From positions 1-10,696 of the forward strand of contig CANFFA010000049.1 in NCBI GenBank assembly GCA_947445425.1: 10,696 nucleotides of DNA. The letters are read 5' to 3'. This DNA comes from Paludibacteraceae bacterium. GTDB taxonomy: Bacteria > Bacteroidota > Bacteroidia > Bacteroidales > Paludibacteraceae. Position 1 is the first letter of the stretch. Each line of letters opens with the position of its first letter. The notes beneath the pieces are model-generated. The model had not been told where the DNA came from and made no database searches. It worked only from the letters and a program-made list of their open reading frames with translations. Positions 1 to 7,371 of the stretch are shown here, in pieces. Both the position numbers and the translations under genes were made by a program.

Positions 1-23
1 TTAAAGCCTATCCTTTTTTTGAA

Positions 24-494
24 TTATAGTGAAATTTCAATCACTTCAAATTCCATTTCTCCTGAAGGTACAGTGACTTTAACCTTATCACCTATTTTTT
101 TACCCAGTAAACCTTTGGCTATCGGTGTTGTAATGGAGAGTTTACCCTCTTTTAGATTTGCTTCACTTTCGGACACAATCATATAAGACATCTCTTGTAA
201 AGTCTTGGTATTTCGGATTTTTACACGGGTTAAAATCTGAACATCTTTGGTGCTGATCTTTGATTGATCGATCATTCGGGCTGAATTCACAATCTCTTTA
301 AGATTCGAAATTCTCATCTCCAACATACCTTGTGCCTCTTTTGCGGCATCATATTCTGCATTTTCAGATAAATCTCCCTTGTCGCGGGCTTCTCCAATTT
401 GTTTTGAAATAGCTGGTCGTTGCACCCTCTCCAATTCATTCAACTCTTCTACCAATTTTTTATAACCTTCGGGGGTCATATAGTTTACAGCCAT
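24..494 (-). CDS. greA: Transcription elongation factor GreA
   Basis: GreA enters the secondary channel of RNA polymerase and stimulates cleavage of backtracked RNA, rescuing stalled complexes in the cytoplasm. The 156-residue product has the usual family length. The N-terminal coiled-coil domain (about residues 1-75) carries the segment GDLSENAEYDAAKEAQ, with the acidic tip residues D41 and E44 at the same numbering as in Escherichia coli GreA. The C-terminal FKBP-like domain (about 83-156) ends with the typical GDKVKV...GEMEFEVIEI stretch. The start at 494 gives the expected N-terminus (MAVNYMTPEGYKKL). A second Met at residue 6 would shorten it slightly, but the first fits the family better. 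It diverges from miaB. A terminator-like hairpin (533-565) lies in its presumed leader, so expression may be attenuated. Only 23 bases follow the stop codon before the window edge. Identification is secure. Confidence 0.97.
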   Translation of the reverse strand: MAVNYMTPEGYKKLVEELNELERVQRPAISKQIGEARDKGDLSENAEYDAAKEAQGMLEMRISNLKEIVNSARMIDQSKISTKDVQILTRVKIRNTKTLQEMSYMIVSESEANLKEGKLSITTPIAKGLLGKKIGDKVKVTVPSGEMEFEVIEISL

Positions 495-527
495 AATGTT
501 TACTTTATTGTCCTTATTGTAAGTATT

Positions 528-565
528 AAAAAAAAGAATTCCGACAGTGAACGCCGGAACTCTTT
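528..565 (-). terminator. Intrinsic-terminator-like hairpin in the greA leader
   Basis: Read on the minus strand, an 11-bp stem (565-555 pairing with 543-533, one G-U pair, 11-base loop) is followed at once by a run of eight Us (535-528). The stem core is GTTCCG/CGGAAT. This is the canonical layout of a Rho-independent terminator, and only the minus-strand reading has a U-tract. It lies 33 bases upstream of the greA start codon, and the only -7-like element seen for greA is further upstream (597-604). If that promoter is real, the hairpin interrupts the greA leader and would give a short RNA of roughly 60 nt plus read-through greA mRNA. The structure is seen directly. The attenuator role is inference. 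Confidence 0.6.
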
Positions 566-596
566 GTATGTGATTGTTTGATTATCGAATCGTTTG

Positions 597-604
597 CAAA
601 TATA
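597..604 (-). promoter_or_regulatory. Candidate -7 element for greA
   Basis: On the minus strand this reads TATATTTG, matching the TAnnTTTG -7 consensus of Bacteroidota promoters. No convincing TTTG-like -33 element sits 19-21 bases upstream, so this is a one-box prediction. It would start transcription near 590, leaving a leader of about 95 nt that contains the terminator-like hairpin. I found no other match to the consensus on this strand between the hairpin and the gene. Confidence 0.35.
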
Positions 605-752
605 CAAACTTTTTTTTAGTTGCTATTCATTTGATTTCTGTTTAATTTATTTTTTGTGTTATTGCATTTCAATTAATTCTTCTGTTAGATTTAAATTCTA
701 GATTTTAATCCCAACAGATCACGACTAGCTTTTCATATTAAATTTTAAGATG

Positions 753-760
753 TACCTTTG
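753..760 (+). promoter_or_regulatory. Candidate -7 element for miaB
   Basis: TACCTTTG matches the Bacteroidota TAnnTTTG consensus and ends 28 bases before the miaB start codon, implying a short leader of about 20 nt. The position where a TTTG -33 box would be expected (about 729-734) reads CTTTTC, which is only a weak match. The rest of the 294-base miaB/greA intergenic region is AT-rich. Apart from this box and the greA leader elements I see nothing in it. Confidence 0.45.
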
Positions 761-788
761 TGCATTCTTATAATTTAACAAGTAAAAG

Positions 789-2165
789 ATGAAAACTAAC
801 GAGCAAGTCATCGATTCAACGGACTTTAAATCCGCTTTGAACGATAAAAAACTTTTTATTGAAACCTATGGCTGTCAAATGAATGTGGCTGATAGTGAAG
901 TGGTAGCTTCTATTATGCAAATGGATGGTTTTGAGCTTACTGAAGATATTAAGCAAGCGGATGCCATTTTTGTGAATACCTGTTCAGTACGTGACAATGC
1001 GGAACAAAAAGTGGTGAACCGCTTGAAGCACTTTCAGTCCTTGAAGCGTAAAAATAAAAAGCTAATTGTAGGTGTGATTGGCTGCATGGCCGAACGCGTA
1101 AAGGAGGAGTTAATCAGTGATCATGGTGTTAACATCGTGGTGGGTCCAGATGCTTATTTGGATATTCCAAATCTGATAGGACAAGTTGAGAGTGGAAATA
1201 AAGCGATTAACGTAGAGCTTTCTACTACCGAAACTTATACTGATATTCTACCTACTCGTATTGGGAAGTCTATCTCAGCATTTGTTTCTATTACTAGGGG
1301 CTGTGATAATTTCTGTACCTATTGTATTGTTCCTTATACCCGTGGAATGGAAAGAAGTCGGGAGTTGAGCAGTATTTTAAATGAAATCAAAGATTTACAA
1401 TCCAAAAATTACAAGGAAGTGACTTTGTTGGGTCAAAATGTAAATTCTTATCGTTATAAATCAGAGGATGGTCTACTTGAATTTCCTGATTTGTTGCGTA
1501 TTGTAGCCGAAGCAGCACCAGAAATTCGTTTCCGCTTTTCTACTCCTCACCCCAAAGATATGTGCGATAGAATGTTAGAAACCATCGCTAAATATCCAAA
1601 TCTTTGTAAGTGCATACATTTACCTGTACAATCAGGGAGTAATAATGTGTTGAAGTTAATGAAGCGAGGTTATACCCGTGAATGGTTTTTGGATAGAGTT
1701 GCAGCTATTCATAGGATTATACCAGAGGCTTCTATAAGTACAGATATTTTTTGTGGATTTCACAATGAATCGGAGGAGGATCATCTAGATTCATTGTCTT
1801 TGTTGCGCGATGTTAAATTTGATTTGGCTTATATGTTCAAATACTCTGAACGTCCAGGGACTTATGCTGCCAAACGATTGGCAGATAATGTGCCAGAAGA
1901 TGTTAAGTCACGCCGATTGGCAGAGATAATTGAGATACAAAGAGAAATAACCAATAATTCGAATCAAAATGACATTGGTAAAACCTTTGATGTTTTGGTA
2001 GAAGGTTTTTCTAAGAAATCAAAAGAAGAACTTTTTGGTCGTACTTCACAAAATAAAGTGGTGATTTTCCCACGTATTGGTCGACACATTGGTGAAACCA
2101 TGAAAGTTAAAATAACGAGCGCTACTTCTGCCGCACTGATTGGAGTTGTAGTAGATACATTATAG
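789..2165 (+). CDS. miaB: tRNA-2-methylthio-N6-dimethylallyladenosine synthase MiaB
   Basis: MiaB is a radical-SAM methylthiotransferase that converts i6A to ms2i6A at position 37 of tRNAs reading UNN codons. The 458-residue protein has the full three-domain plan. The N-terminal UPF0004 domain carries C29 (ETYGCQMN), C65 (NTCSVRD) and C99 (GCMAE), which hold the auxiliary 4Fe-4S cluster. The radical-SAM core has the CxxxCxxC motif at C172, C176 and C179 (TRGCDNFCTYC) followed by VPYTRGMERSR. A C-terminal TRAM domain spans about residue 395 to the end and includes GRTSQNKVVIFP. RGxERSR plus the MiaB-like YGCQMN start favour MiaB over RimO or MtaB. It reads away from greA, has its own candidate promoter, and is separated from sdhC by 228 bases with an inverted repeat. 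Nothing looks damaged. Confidence 0.97.
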   Translation: MKTNEQVIDSTDFKSALNDKKLFIETYGCQMNVADSEVVASIMQMDGFELTEDIKQADAIFVNTCSVRDNAEQKVVNRLKHFQSLKRKNKKLIVGVIGCMAERVKEELISDHGVNIVVGPDAYLDIPNLIGQVESGNKAINVELSTTETYTDILPTRIGKSISAFVSITRGCDNFCTYCIVPYTRGMERSRELSSILNEIKDLQSKNYKEVTLLGQNVNSYRYKSEDGLLEFPDLLRIVAEAAPEIRFRFSTPHPKDMCDRMLETIAKYPNLCKCIHLPVQSGSNNVLKLMKRGYTREWFLDRVAAIHRIIPEASISTDIFCGFHNESEEDHLDSLSLLRDVKFDLAYMFKYSERPGTYAAKRLADNVPEDVKSRRLAEIIEIQREITNNSNQNDIGKTFDVLVEGFSKKSKEELFGRTSQNKVVIFPRIGRHIGETMKVKITSATSAALIGVVVDTL

Positions 2166-2173
2166 ACTGAAAA

Positions 2174-2223
2174 TTATCCTATAATAATAAATGTGAATGA
2201 ATCATATTTTTATTATAGGATAA
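2174..2223. terminator. AT-rich inverted repeat after miaB
   Basis: A perfect 14-bp inverted repeat, TTATCCTATAATAA (2174-2187) and TTATTATAGGATAA (2210-2223), starts 8 bases past the miaB stop codon. The 22-base loop can pair further. No uninterrupted U-tract follows on either strand, so it is a weak terminator candidate. It may equally be a 3'-end stabilising structure or an operator just upstream of the sdh promoter. Confidence 0.45.
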
Positions 2224-2236
2224 ATTGTTTGAAAGC

Positions 2237-2267
2237 TTGTAGTATCAAAATCAATTGGTTACTTTTG
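2237..2267 (+). promoter_or_regulatory. Candidate sdhCAB promoter
   Basis: A TTG (2237-2239) lies 20 bases before TACTTTTG (2260-2267), matching the Bacteroidota -33/-7 arrangement (TTTG, about 19-21 bases, TAnnTTTG). Transcription would start near 2273 and leave a leader of about 120 nt before sdhC. That leader has no recognisable riboswitch or Shine-Dalgarno sequence and ends in an A-rich stretch just before the start codon. It is the best two-box promoter in the window. Confidence 0.55.
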
Positions 2268-2393
2268 TAGTACTAATGGTGTAGATATGTAGTAGGTTAA
2301 ACTGCTGAAAGCTAAGTCCATTTATATAATTTGTACCTGCGAAGTATTAAAGTTTCATATAAATAAATTTACTAACTAAAACAAAAAAAAACT

Positions 2394-3071
2394 ATGTGGT
2401 TAATTGATTCCTCTATTGGGCGGAAGCTTATAATGAGTATTACGGGTGTATTTCTCGTGTTGTTTTTGCTGTTTCACAGCTGTATGAACATTGTGGTGAT
2501 TATTTCACCAGCTAGTTATAATGCAATTTGCGAATTTCTAGGTGCAAATTGGTATGCTTTGGCAGGAACTATGCTTTTGGGTGCAGGTTTCATTGTCCAC
2601 ATCTTGTATGCTTTGTTTCTATCCTATCAAAATTATCGTGCCCGTGGTGGTCAGGCTTATGCTGTTACTAAAAATCAAGAGAGTGTGACTTGGACTTCTC
2701 AAAACATGTTGATCTTGGGTGTAATCGTATTTGGGTTCCTTGCCTTGCACATGTATAATTTTTGGTACAAAATGCAATTTGCAGAATTGACTGGTTTACA
2801 TACAGGTGATTTTCATCCTGCAGATGGTGCAGCTTATGTTAAACAATTGTTTAGTCAACCTGTATATTGTGTACTTTATCTAGTTTGGCTTTCTGCTTTA
2901 TGGTTGCACCTTACACATGGTATTTGGAGTGCAATGCAATCAACAGGATTGAACAACAAAGTTTGGTTGCCTCGTATTAAAGCAATTGCTAATGTTGTTT
3001 CAACTATAATTATATTGATGTTTATGTCAATTCCTGTTTATTATCTTTTGGGATGCGGTTCTTGCTGCTAA
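2394..3071 (+). CDS. sdhC: Succinate dehydrogenase/fumarate reductase cytochrome b subunit (b558 family)
   Basis: This is the membrane anchor of complex II. It carries two b-type hemes and exchanges electrons between the SdhB iron-sulfur clusters and the quinone pool, expected to be menaquinone in this phylum. The 225-residue protein shows five hydrophobic segments (roughly 12-36, 54-78, 103-122, 157-179, 196-218). Histidines at H28 (LFHSCMN), H69 (IVHILY), H119 (LALHMY), H172 and H175 (WLHLTHGIWS) lie in or next to these, and four of them are the likely axial heme ligands, as in Wolinella-type FrdC. The SxxGRKxxMSITG start and LTHGIWSAMQ are typical of the family. It is the first gene of sdhCAB, 37 bases ahead of sdhA. 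Odd feature: it ends in GCGSCC, three cysteines in the last six residues. Confidence 0.93.
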   Translation: MWLIDSSIGRKLIMSITGVFLVLFLLFHSCMNIVVIISPASYNAICEFLGANWYALAGTMLLGAGFIVHILYALFLSYQNYRARGGQAYAVTKNQESVTWTSQNMLILGVIVFGFLALHMYNFWYKMQFAELTGLHTGDFHPADGAAYVKQLFSQPVYCVLYLVWLSALWLHLTHGIWSAMQSTGLNNKVWLPRIKAIANVVSTIIILMFMSIPVYYLLGCGSCC

Positions 3072-3105
3072 ATTGTAAATTGTAAATTTTAAAATTGTAA
3101 ATTGT
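3070..3105 (+). repeat. Degenerate heptamer repeat in the sdhC-sdhA spacer
   Basis: Nearly the whole spacer between sdhC and sdhA consists of the unit AAATTGT in tandem: two exact copies (3070-3083), a variant AAATTTT, then AAAATTGT and AAATTGT (3091-3105), ending just before the sdhA start codon. The sdhC stop codon overlaps the first unit. No Shine-Dalgarno sequence is present, and the low-structure AT-rich run may help ribosome access to sdhA. Shorter AATTGTAA traces also occur in the sdhA-sdhB gap and after sdhB. Confidence 0.6.
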
Positions 3106-3108
3106 ATT

Positions 3109-5085
3109 ATGGCAAAAAATGAAGAATCTACAGTGGTAGAAGCATCTAAAATTGATGCTCGCATTCCAGCTGGACCATTGGCAGAAAAATGGAGCAATTA
3201 CAAAGCCCATCAAAAATTGGTTAATCCATCTAACAAACGTCGTCTTGATGTTATTGTGGTAGGTACAGGATTGGCCGGAGCCTCTGCTGCCGCATCTATG
3301 GCAGAAATGGGTTTTAATGTAAAGAGTTTTTGTATTCAAGATTCACCTCGTCGTGCGCACTCTATTGCTGCACAAGGTGGTATCAATGCAGCTAAGAATT
3401 ATCAAAATGATGGTGACTCAGTATACCGTCTTTTCTATGATACCATTAAAGGAGGCGATTATCGTGCTCGTGAAGCCAATGTATATAGATTGGCAGAAGT
3501 ATCTAGCGGTATTATTGACCAATGTGTTGCACAAGGTGTTCCTTTTGCACGTGAATATGGTGGTTTGTTGGACAACCGTTCTTTTGGTGGTGCTCAAGTA
3601 TCTCGTACTTTTTATGCCAAAGGACAAACTGGTCAACAATTGTTATTAGGTGCTTATTCAGCTTTGAGCCGTCAAGTTGGTAAAGGTGCTGTGAAATTGT
3701 ACTCTCGTTATGAAATGTTAGATGTAGTTGTGATTGATGGCCGCGCTCGTGGTATCATTGCCCGCAACTTGGTTTCAGGTAAAATTGAACGTTTCTTTGC
3801 GCATGCAGTCGTTGTTGGTAGTGGTGGATATGGTAATGCATTTTTCTTGTCAACCAATGCAATGACTTCAAATGCATCTGCAGCCATTCAAATGTATAAA
3901 AAGGGAGCCTATTTTGCTAACCCAGCTTATGCTCAAATTCACCCAACTTGTGTACCTGTACACGGTGAATCTCAATCCAAACTGACTTTGATGTCTGAAT
4001 CATTGCGGAATGATGGTCGTATTTGGACACCTAAACGCAAAGAGGATGCAGAAGCAATTCGTGCAGGGAAATTAAAAGCTGCTGATTTGAAAGAGGAAGA
4101 TCGTGATTATTATTTAGAGCGTCGTTATCCTGCTTTTGGTAACCTTGTGCCGCGTGATGTAGCTTCTCGTGCAGCCAAAGAACGTTGTGATGCAGGTTTC
4201 GGTGTTGGTAATACAGGTCTTGCAGTTTATTTGGATTTCTCTGCTGCTATCGAACGTTTGGGTGAAGATTTAGTACGTGCTCGTTATGGTAATCTTTTCC
4301 AAATGTATGAAAAGATTGTTGATGAGAATCCTTATAAAACACCGATGATGATTTATCCAGCTATTCACTATACAATGGGTGGAATCTGGGTAGATTACGA
4401 ACTACAAACTTCTGTTAAAGGTTTGTTCTGTATTGGTGAAGCGAACTTCTCTGATCACGGTGCGAATCGATTGGGTGCATCTGCATTGATGCAAGGTTTG
4501 GCCGATGGTTATTTTGTATTGCCCTATACAATCCAAAATTATTTGGCAGATCAAATTCAAGTTCCTCGAATGAGTACTGAATTGCCTGAATTTGAGCAAG
4601 CTGAAAAAGATGTGAATGACAAAATTAAGAAGTTGTTAAGCATCCAAGGTAAAAAATCTGTTGATTCTTTACACCGTGAGTTAGGACTTATTATGTGGGA
4701 TTTCGTTGGAATGGGACGTAATAAAGCTGGTTTGGAAATTGCATTGGAAAAAATTAAAGAAGTTCGTAAAGAATTTTGGAGCAATGTTTATATTCCTGGC
4801 AAACAAGATGACATGAACAATGAGCTTGAAAAAGCCCTTCGTGTTGCTGACTTTATCGAAATTGGTGACTTGATGGCACGCGATGCTTTGCAACGTGAAG
4901 AGTCTTGTGGAGGTCATTTCCGTGAAGAGTATCAAACTCCTGAAGGTGAAGCTTTGCGTAACGATGAGGAGTTTTCGTTTGCATCTTGCTGGAAGTTTAA
5001 TGGTGACGGCGTAGATCCTATATTGCTTAAAGAAGCATTGGATTATGAATTTATTCACCGTCAACAACGTAATTATAAAGCTTAA
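3109..5085 (+). CDS. sdhA: Succinate dehydrogenase/fumarate reductase flavoprotein subunit
   Basis: SdhA is the catalytic subunit. It interconverts succinate and fumarate on covalently bound FAD at the cytoplasmic face. In the 658-residue protein the Rossmann motif is [12 protein letters not shown] (about 50-61). The covalent FAD attachment is expected at H84 ([15 protein letters not shown]). Substrate and active-site signatures follow: QIHPT (H278), VPRDVASRA (R349, the likely catalytic arginine region), HYTMGG (H420) and GEAN...HGANRLG (R454). The C-terminal helical and capping region runs to HRQQRNYKA. About 45 residues precede the flavin fold, which seems usual for this fumarate-reductase-like branch. 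It lies between sdhC (37-base gap) and sdhB (26-base gap), in one transcription unit. Succinate versus fumarate direction cannot be set from sequence; the di-heme partner is compatible with either. All key residues are present. Confidence 0.97.
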   Translation: MAKNEESTVVEASKIDARIPAGPLAEKWSNYKAHQKLVNPSNKRRLDVIVVGTGLAGASAAASMAEMGFNVKSFCIQDSPRRAHSIAAQGGINAAKNYQNDGDSVYRLFYDTIKGGDYRAREANVYRLAEVSSGIIDQCVAQGVPFAREYGGLLDNRSFGGAQVSRTFYAKGQTGQQLLLGAYSALSRQVGKGAVKLYSRYEMLDVVVIDGRARGIIARNLVSGKIERFFAHAVVVGSGGYGNAFFLSTNAMTSNASAAIQMYKKGAYFANPAYAQIHPTCVPVHGESQSKLTLMSESLRNDGRIWTPKRKEDAEAIRAGKLKAADLKEEDRDYYLERRYPAFGNLVPRDVASRAAKERCDAGFGVGNTGLAVYLDFSAAIERLGEDLVRARYGNLFQMYEKIVDENPYKTPMMIYPAIHYTMGGIWVDYELQTSVKGLFCIGEANFSDHGANRLGASALMQGLADGYFVLPYTIQNYLADQIQVPRMSTELPEFEQAEKDVNDKIKKLLSIQGKKSVDSLHRELGLIMWDFVGMGRNKAGLEIALEKIKEVRKEFWSNVYIPGKQDDMNNELEKALRVADFIEIGDLMARDALQREESCGGHFREEYQTPEGEALRNDEEFSFASCWKFNGDGVDPILLKEALDYEFIHRQQRNYKA

Positions 5086-5111
5086 GCAGTAATTGTAACT
5101 ATTAGAATCCA

Positions 5112-5867
5112 ATGGAAAAAATTATAAACGTAACGCTAAAAGTTTGGCGTCAAGCAGGTCCAAAAGCCAGTGGTAAATTTGAGACCTATAAATTGGACAA
5201 TGTGTCCACAGACAGTTCATTCCTCGAAATGATGGATGTTCTGAATGAGAAATTAATTGGTGAACGGAAAGAACCGATTGCATTTGATCACGATTGCCGC
5301 GAAGGTATTTGTGGAATGTGTAGCATGTTCATTAATGGACACCCTCATGGACCAGATGGTGAAATTACCACTTGTCAGTTACACATGCGTGCTTTCAAAG
5401 ATGGTGAGACCATTACGATTGAACCTTGGCGTTCAGCAGCATTTCCGGTTATCAAAGATTTGATGGTGAGCCGTGGTGCTTTTGATGAAATTATTCAAGC
5501 AGGTGGATTCGTTTCTGTCAATACGGGTGGTGTTCCTGATGGAAATGCTATAGCTATTGGTAAAGATATAGCGGATGAAGCAATGGATGCAGCAACTTGT
5601 ATTGGTTGCGGTGCATGTGCTGCTGCTTGTAAAAATGGTTCTGCCATGTTGTTTGTAGCTGCAAAAGTAAGTCAATTAGCTCTTTTACCGCAAGGTAAAG
5701 TTGAAGCTGCTCATCGTGCAAAAGTGATGGTAGCTAAAATGGATGAATTGGGTTTTGGTAATTGTACCAATACAGGTGCTTGCGAAGCTGAATGTCCTAA
5801 AAATGTTTCTATTTCACACATTGCTCGTTTGAATCGCGAATTCTTAAGTGCTAAGTTTAGAGACTAA
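5112..5867 (+). CDS. sdhB: Succinate dehydrogenase/fumarate reductase iron-sulfur subunit
   Basis: SdhB passes electrons from the SdhA flavin through three clusters to the SdhC hemes. In the 251-residue protein the N-terminal plant-ferredoxin domain holds the 2Fe-2S ligands C62, C67, C70 ([10 protein letters not shown]) and C88. The C-terminal domain has C163, C166, C169 and C173 ([11 protein letters not shown]), then C218, C224 and C228 followed by Pro. By comparison with E. coli FrdB spacing, the 4Fe-4S cluster should use C163, C166, C169 and C228, and the 3Fe-4S cluster C173, C218 and C224. The spacings 6 and 4 in the last triplet match. It is the last gene of sdhCAB, and a strong terminator follows 21 bases after the stop codon. 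No ligand is missing. Confidence 0.97.
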   Translation: MEKIINVTLKVWRQAGPKASGKFETYKLDNVSTDSSFLEMMDVLNEKLIGERKEPIAFDHDCREGICGMCSMFINGHPHGPDGEITTCQLHMRAFKDGETITIEPWRSAAFPVIKDLMVSRGAFDEIIQAGGFVSVNTGGVPDGNAIAIGKDIADEAMDAATCIGCGACAAACKNGSAMLFVAAKVSQLALLPQGKVEAAHRAKVMVAKMDELGFGNCTNTGACEAECPKNVSISHIARLNREFLSAKFRD

Positions 5868-5888
5868 TTGTAAAAAATTCTATAAATA

Positions 5889-5927
5889 AAAAAGCGACCA
5901 CTTCAAATTACGAAGTGGTCGCTTTTT
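5889..5927. terminator. Bidirectional terminator between sdhB and the glycosyltransferase
   Basis: A perfect 16-bp stem (5889-5904 with 5912-5927; core GCGACCACTTC) encloses a 7-base loop. A-runs on the left and T-runs on the right give a U-tract in both reading directions. It ends sdhCAB on the plus strand and can end the convergent glycosyltransferase gene (stop at 5950) on the minus strand. It marks the border between the housekeeping half and the polysaccharide half of the window. Confidence 0.93.
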
Positions 5928-5949
5928 ATTTTCAACAAAGAATGTAAGT

Positions 5950-7077
5950 TTAGTCCGCTATTTGACGAATTAACCTGATGATTTTTTCTTCTCTGAGTCT
6001 TATTGTAAATACTTTTAATACTCGTTCACGTGCTTCTGAGCCTGTATCTAGCTTTAATGCTTGAAGGATACATTCTTCAAGATTTTCAACTGTTCTTCTC
6101 TCCACAATTACCCCAGTATCACCAATTGCAGTAGGAATACCGTTCACGTTTGAACCAACCGGGATACATTCCAACAACATCGACTCGCTCAGGGTATTGG
6201 GCATCCCTTCAGTAATTGAAGCTTGGACAAAAACCTTCGCACGGTTGTATTTATCATTCAATATAGCTTGTGGACAGAAGGAGGGGATGATTTGTAAATT
6301 TTTAATTTGCGATACCTGATAGTTTTTTTCTACCCAATCTAAATAGGACGGATGTAATCCAATCAAAACAAATTCTAATTCCTTGTTGCGGGCTGCAACC
6401 TCAATGAAAAGGTCGAAACCTTTGTTCGTGAAATCGCCCAAATGACTCATGGTACCCACCGTAAGTACTAAGTTAGATTGTTTGGGTATGGAATAATCTC
6501 GTGGAAATAAATTTGCGTCTATTCCGTTGTAAATTATTTTTGTAGGAGTTCTGAAGTCTGATACATAATGTTGTACACCATCAATGTGAGGATTTTTATC
6601 ATTGTAATAATAATTCTCATGATACAAAAGTGATTTGTGATTTGCCACAACCAAACTTGTATTGCGCAATGCAAATTTCACACACGCTCCTCGGAACTTT
6701 TTCCTATAGACCCCTTTTTTAAGTTCTGGATATGAGATGGCTTCCTGACCACCGATAAAAATGATCGATTGCTTTCCAATTAATTTCCCAACCAAAGCCA
6801 TGACGGCAGTGTGGTAATCTGCAAACCAGGATACAAAAACAACATTTCGACGAAAGAGATTGGTTCCTAAATAAAATAAAAGTCCAAACAGTCGAAATCC
6901 AAATGCAATTTTACTCTTGTTTTGATTTAATAAAAAGGTGGACACTTTAAATTCTTTTTCCAATATCTGTTGATCGCCACGAATGAAAGAGGAATTATTC
7001 GGTTTGATGTAAATGATATGTATTTTGTTAGGATTCATCTGTATAATTTTGGAAGAATGAATATGGTTAATAATCAT
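5950..7077 (-). CDS. GT-B fold glycosyltransferase (GT4/group 1-like)
   Basis: This is probably a cytoplasmic transferase moving a sugar from an activated nucleotide donor onto a lipid-linked glycan. The 375-residue protein has the two-domain GT-B plan. The N-terminal half begins with a beta strand (KIHIIYI) and includes FVSWFADYHT and FIGGQEAISYP. The linker is followed by IIYNGID (about 181-187) and the C-terminal nucleotide-binding half by LVLTVGTM. The signature E-x7-E of retaining GT4 enzymes is at E290 and E298 (EGMPNTLSE), followed by VNGIPTAIGDTGVIV. The start is uncertain: Met14 (7038) would put the first strand near the N-terminus, as is usual in the family, and neither start has a clear ribosome site. 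It diverges from the sugar-nucleotide genes and ends next to the sdhB terminator. Donor and acceptor cannot be predicted. Confidence 0.88.
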   Translation of the reverse strand: MIINHIHSSKIIQMNPNKIHIIYIKPNNSSFIRGDQQILEKEFKVSTFLLNQNKSKIAFGFRLFGLLFYLGTNLFRRNVVFVSWFADYHTAVMALVGKLIGKQSIIFIGGQEAISYPELKKGVYRKKFRGACVKFALRNTSLVVANHKSLLYHENYYYNDKNPHIDGVQHYVSDFRTPTKIIYNGIDANLFPRDYSIPKQSNLVLTVGTMSHLGDFTNKGFDLFIEVAARNKELEFVLIGLHPSYLDWVEKNYQVSQIKNLQIIPSFCPQAILNDKYNRAKVFVQASITEGMPNTLSESMLLECIPVGSNVNGIPTAIGDTGVIVERRTVENLEECILQALKLDTGSEARERVLKVFTIRLREEKIIRLIRQIAD

Positions 7078-7115
7078 CAGTTATTAGTGGTAAATTTGCA
7101 ATTTCTTTGTGAATG

Positions 7116-7123
7116 CAAAGATA
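7116..7123 (-). promoter_or_regulatory. Candidate -7 element for the glycosyltransferase
   Basis: On the minus strand this reads TATCTTTG, a TAnnTTTG match located 39 bases from the first start codon. A second match, TACTTTTG, lies further upstream at 7184-7177. Neither has a good -33 partner, so either or both may be used. The same octamer TATCTTTG occurs on the opposite strand at 7341-7348 for the divergent gene. The rest of the 294-base intergenic region is AT-rich with only short palindromes (for example ATCAT/ATGAT at 7135-7150). Confidence 0.42.
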
Positions 7124-7340
7124 TTAATTGTAAAATCATAAATAAATGATCATATCATCCTGTATATAAAGGATTACAAAAGTAAGAAATGATTTCCAAT
7201 CAAAAGAAATGTTTAACATAATACAAGCTTTCAGCGCATTCTAATTCAATCATAACAATCTCAATTTCAATAAGACGGCATCGAAAAAGCAAAATGAGTA
7301 TCGACATAGGCTTTTAACTTTCTTACATTAAATAAAATTG

Positions 7341-7348
7341 TATCTTTG
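7341..7348 (+). promoter_or_regulatory. Candidate -7 element for the sugar-nucleotide genes
   Basis: TATCTTTG fits the TAnnTTTG consensus and ends 23 bases before the ATG at 7372, the typical distance for a short leader. The upstream -33 position (about 7315-7322) has no clear TTTG. It would drive the SDR gene at 7372, and possibly the two genes behind it, because I see no equally good promoter in the 92-base gap before the next gene. Confidence 0.45.
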
Positions 7349-7371
7349 AAACTCAAAATCCCAAAGCTTTT

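Noticed and set aside
2268..2393. Riboswitch or leader peptide in the long sdhC 5' leader
   Set aside because: I could not find a conserved-looking multi-stem core, a terminator in the leader, or an open frame longer than a few codons.
3022..3339. 105-codon antisense frame across the sdhC-sdhA junction
   Set aside because: The translation is rich in Cys, His and Phe without a recognisable domain, and the frame is explained by codon use of sdhA on the other strand.
3353..3649. 98-codon plus-strand frame inside sdhA in another frame
   Set aside because: Fully nested in sdhA, with no separate start signals and no family resemblance.
4681..5112. 143-codon open frame antisense to the 3' part of sdhA
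   Set aside because: It lies wholly opposite a well-conserved gene, its translation resembles no known family, and open antisense frames are common opposite long AT-rich genes. Treated as a shadow.
5889..5927. Possible mobile-element terminal repeat or attachment site at the junction between housekeeping and polysaccharide genes
   Set aside because: The inverted repeat has flanking A- and T-runs of a standard bidirectional terminator, with no transposase, integrase or target-site duplication nearby.
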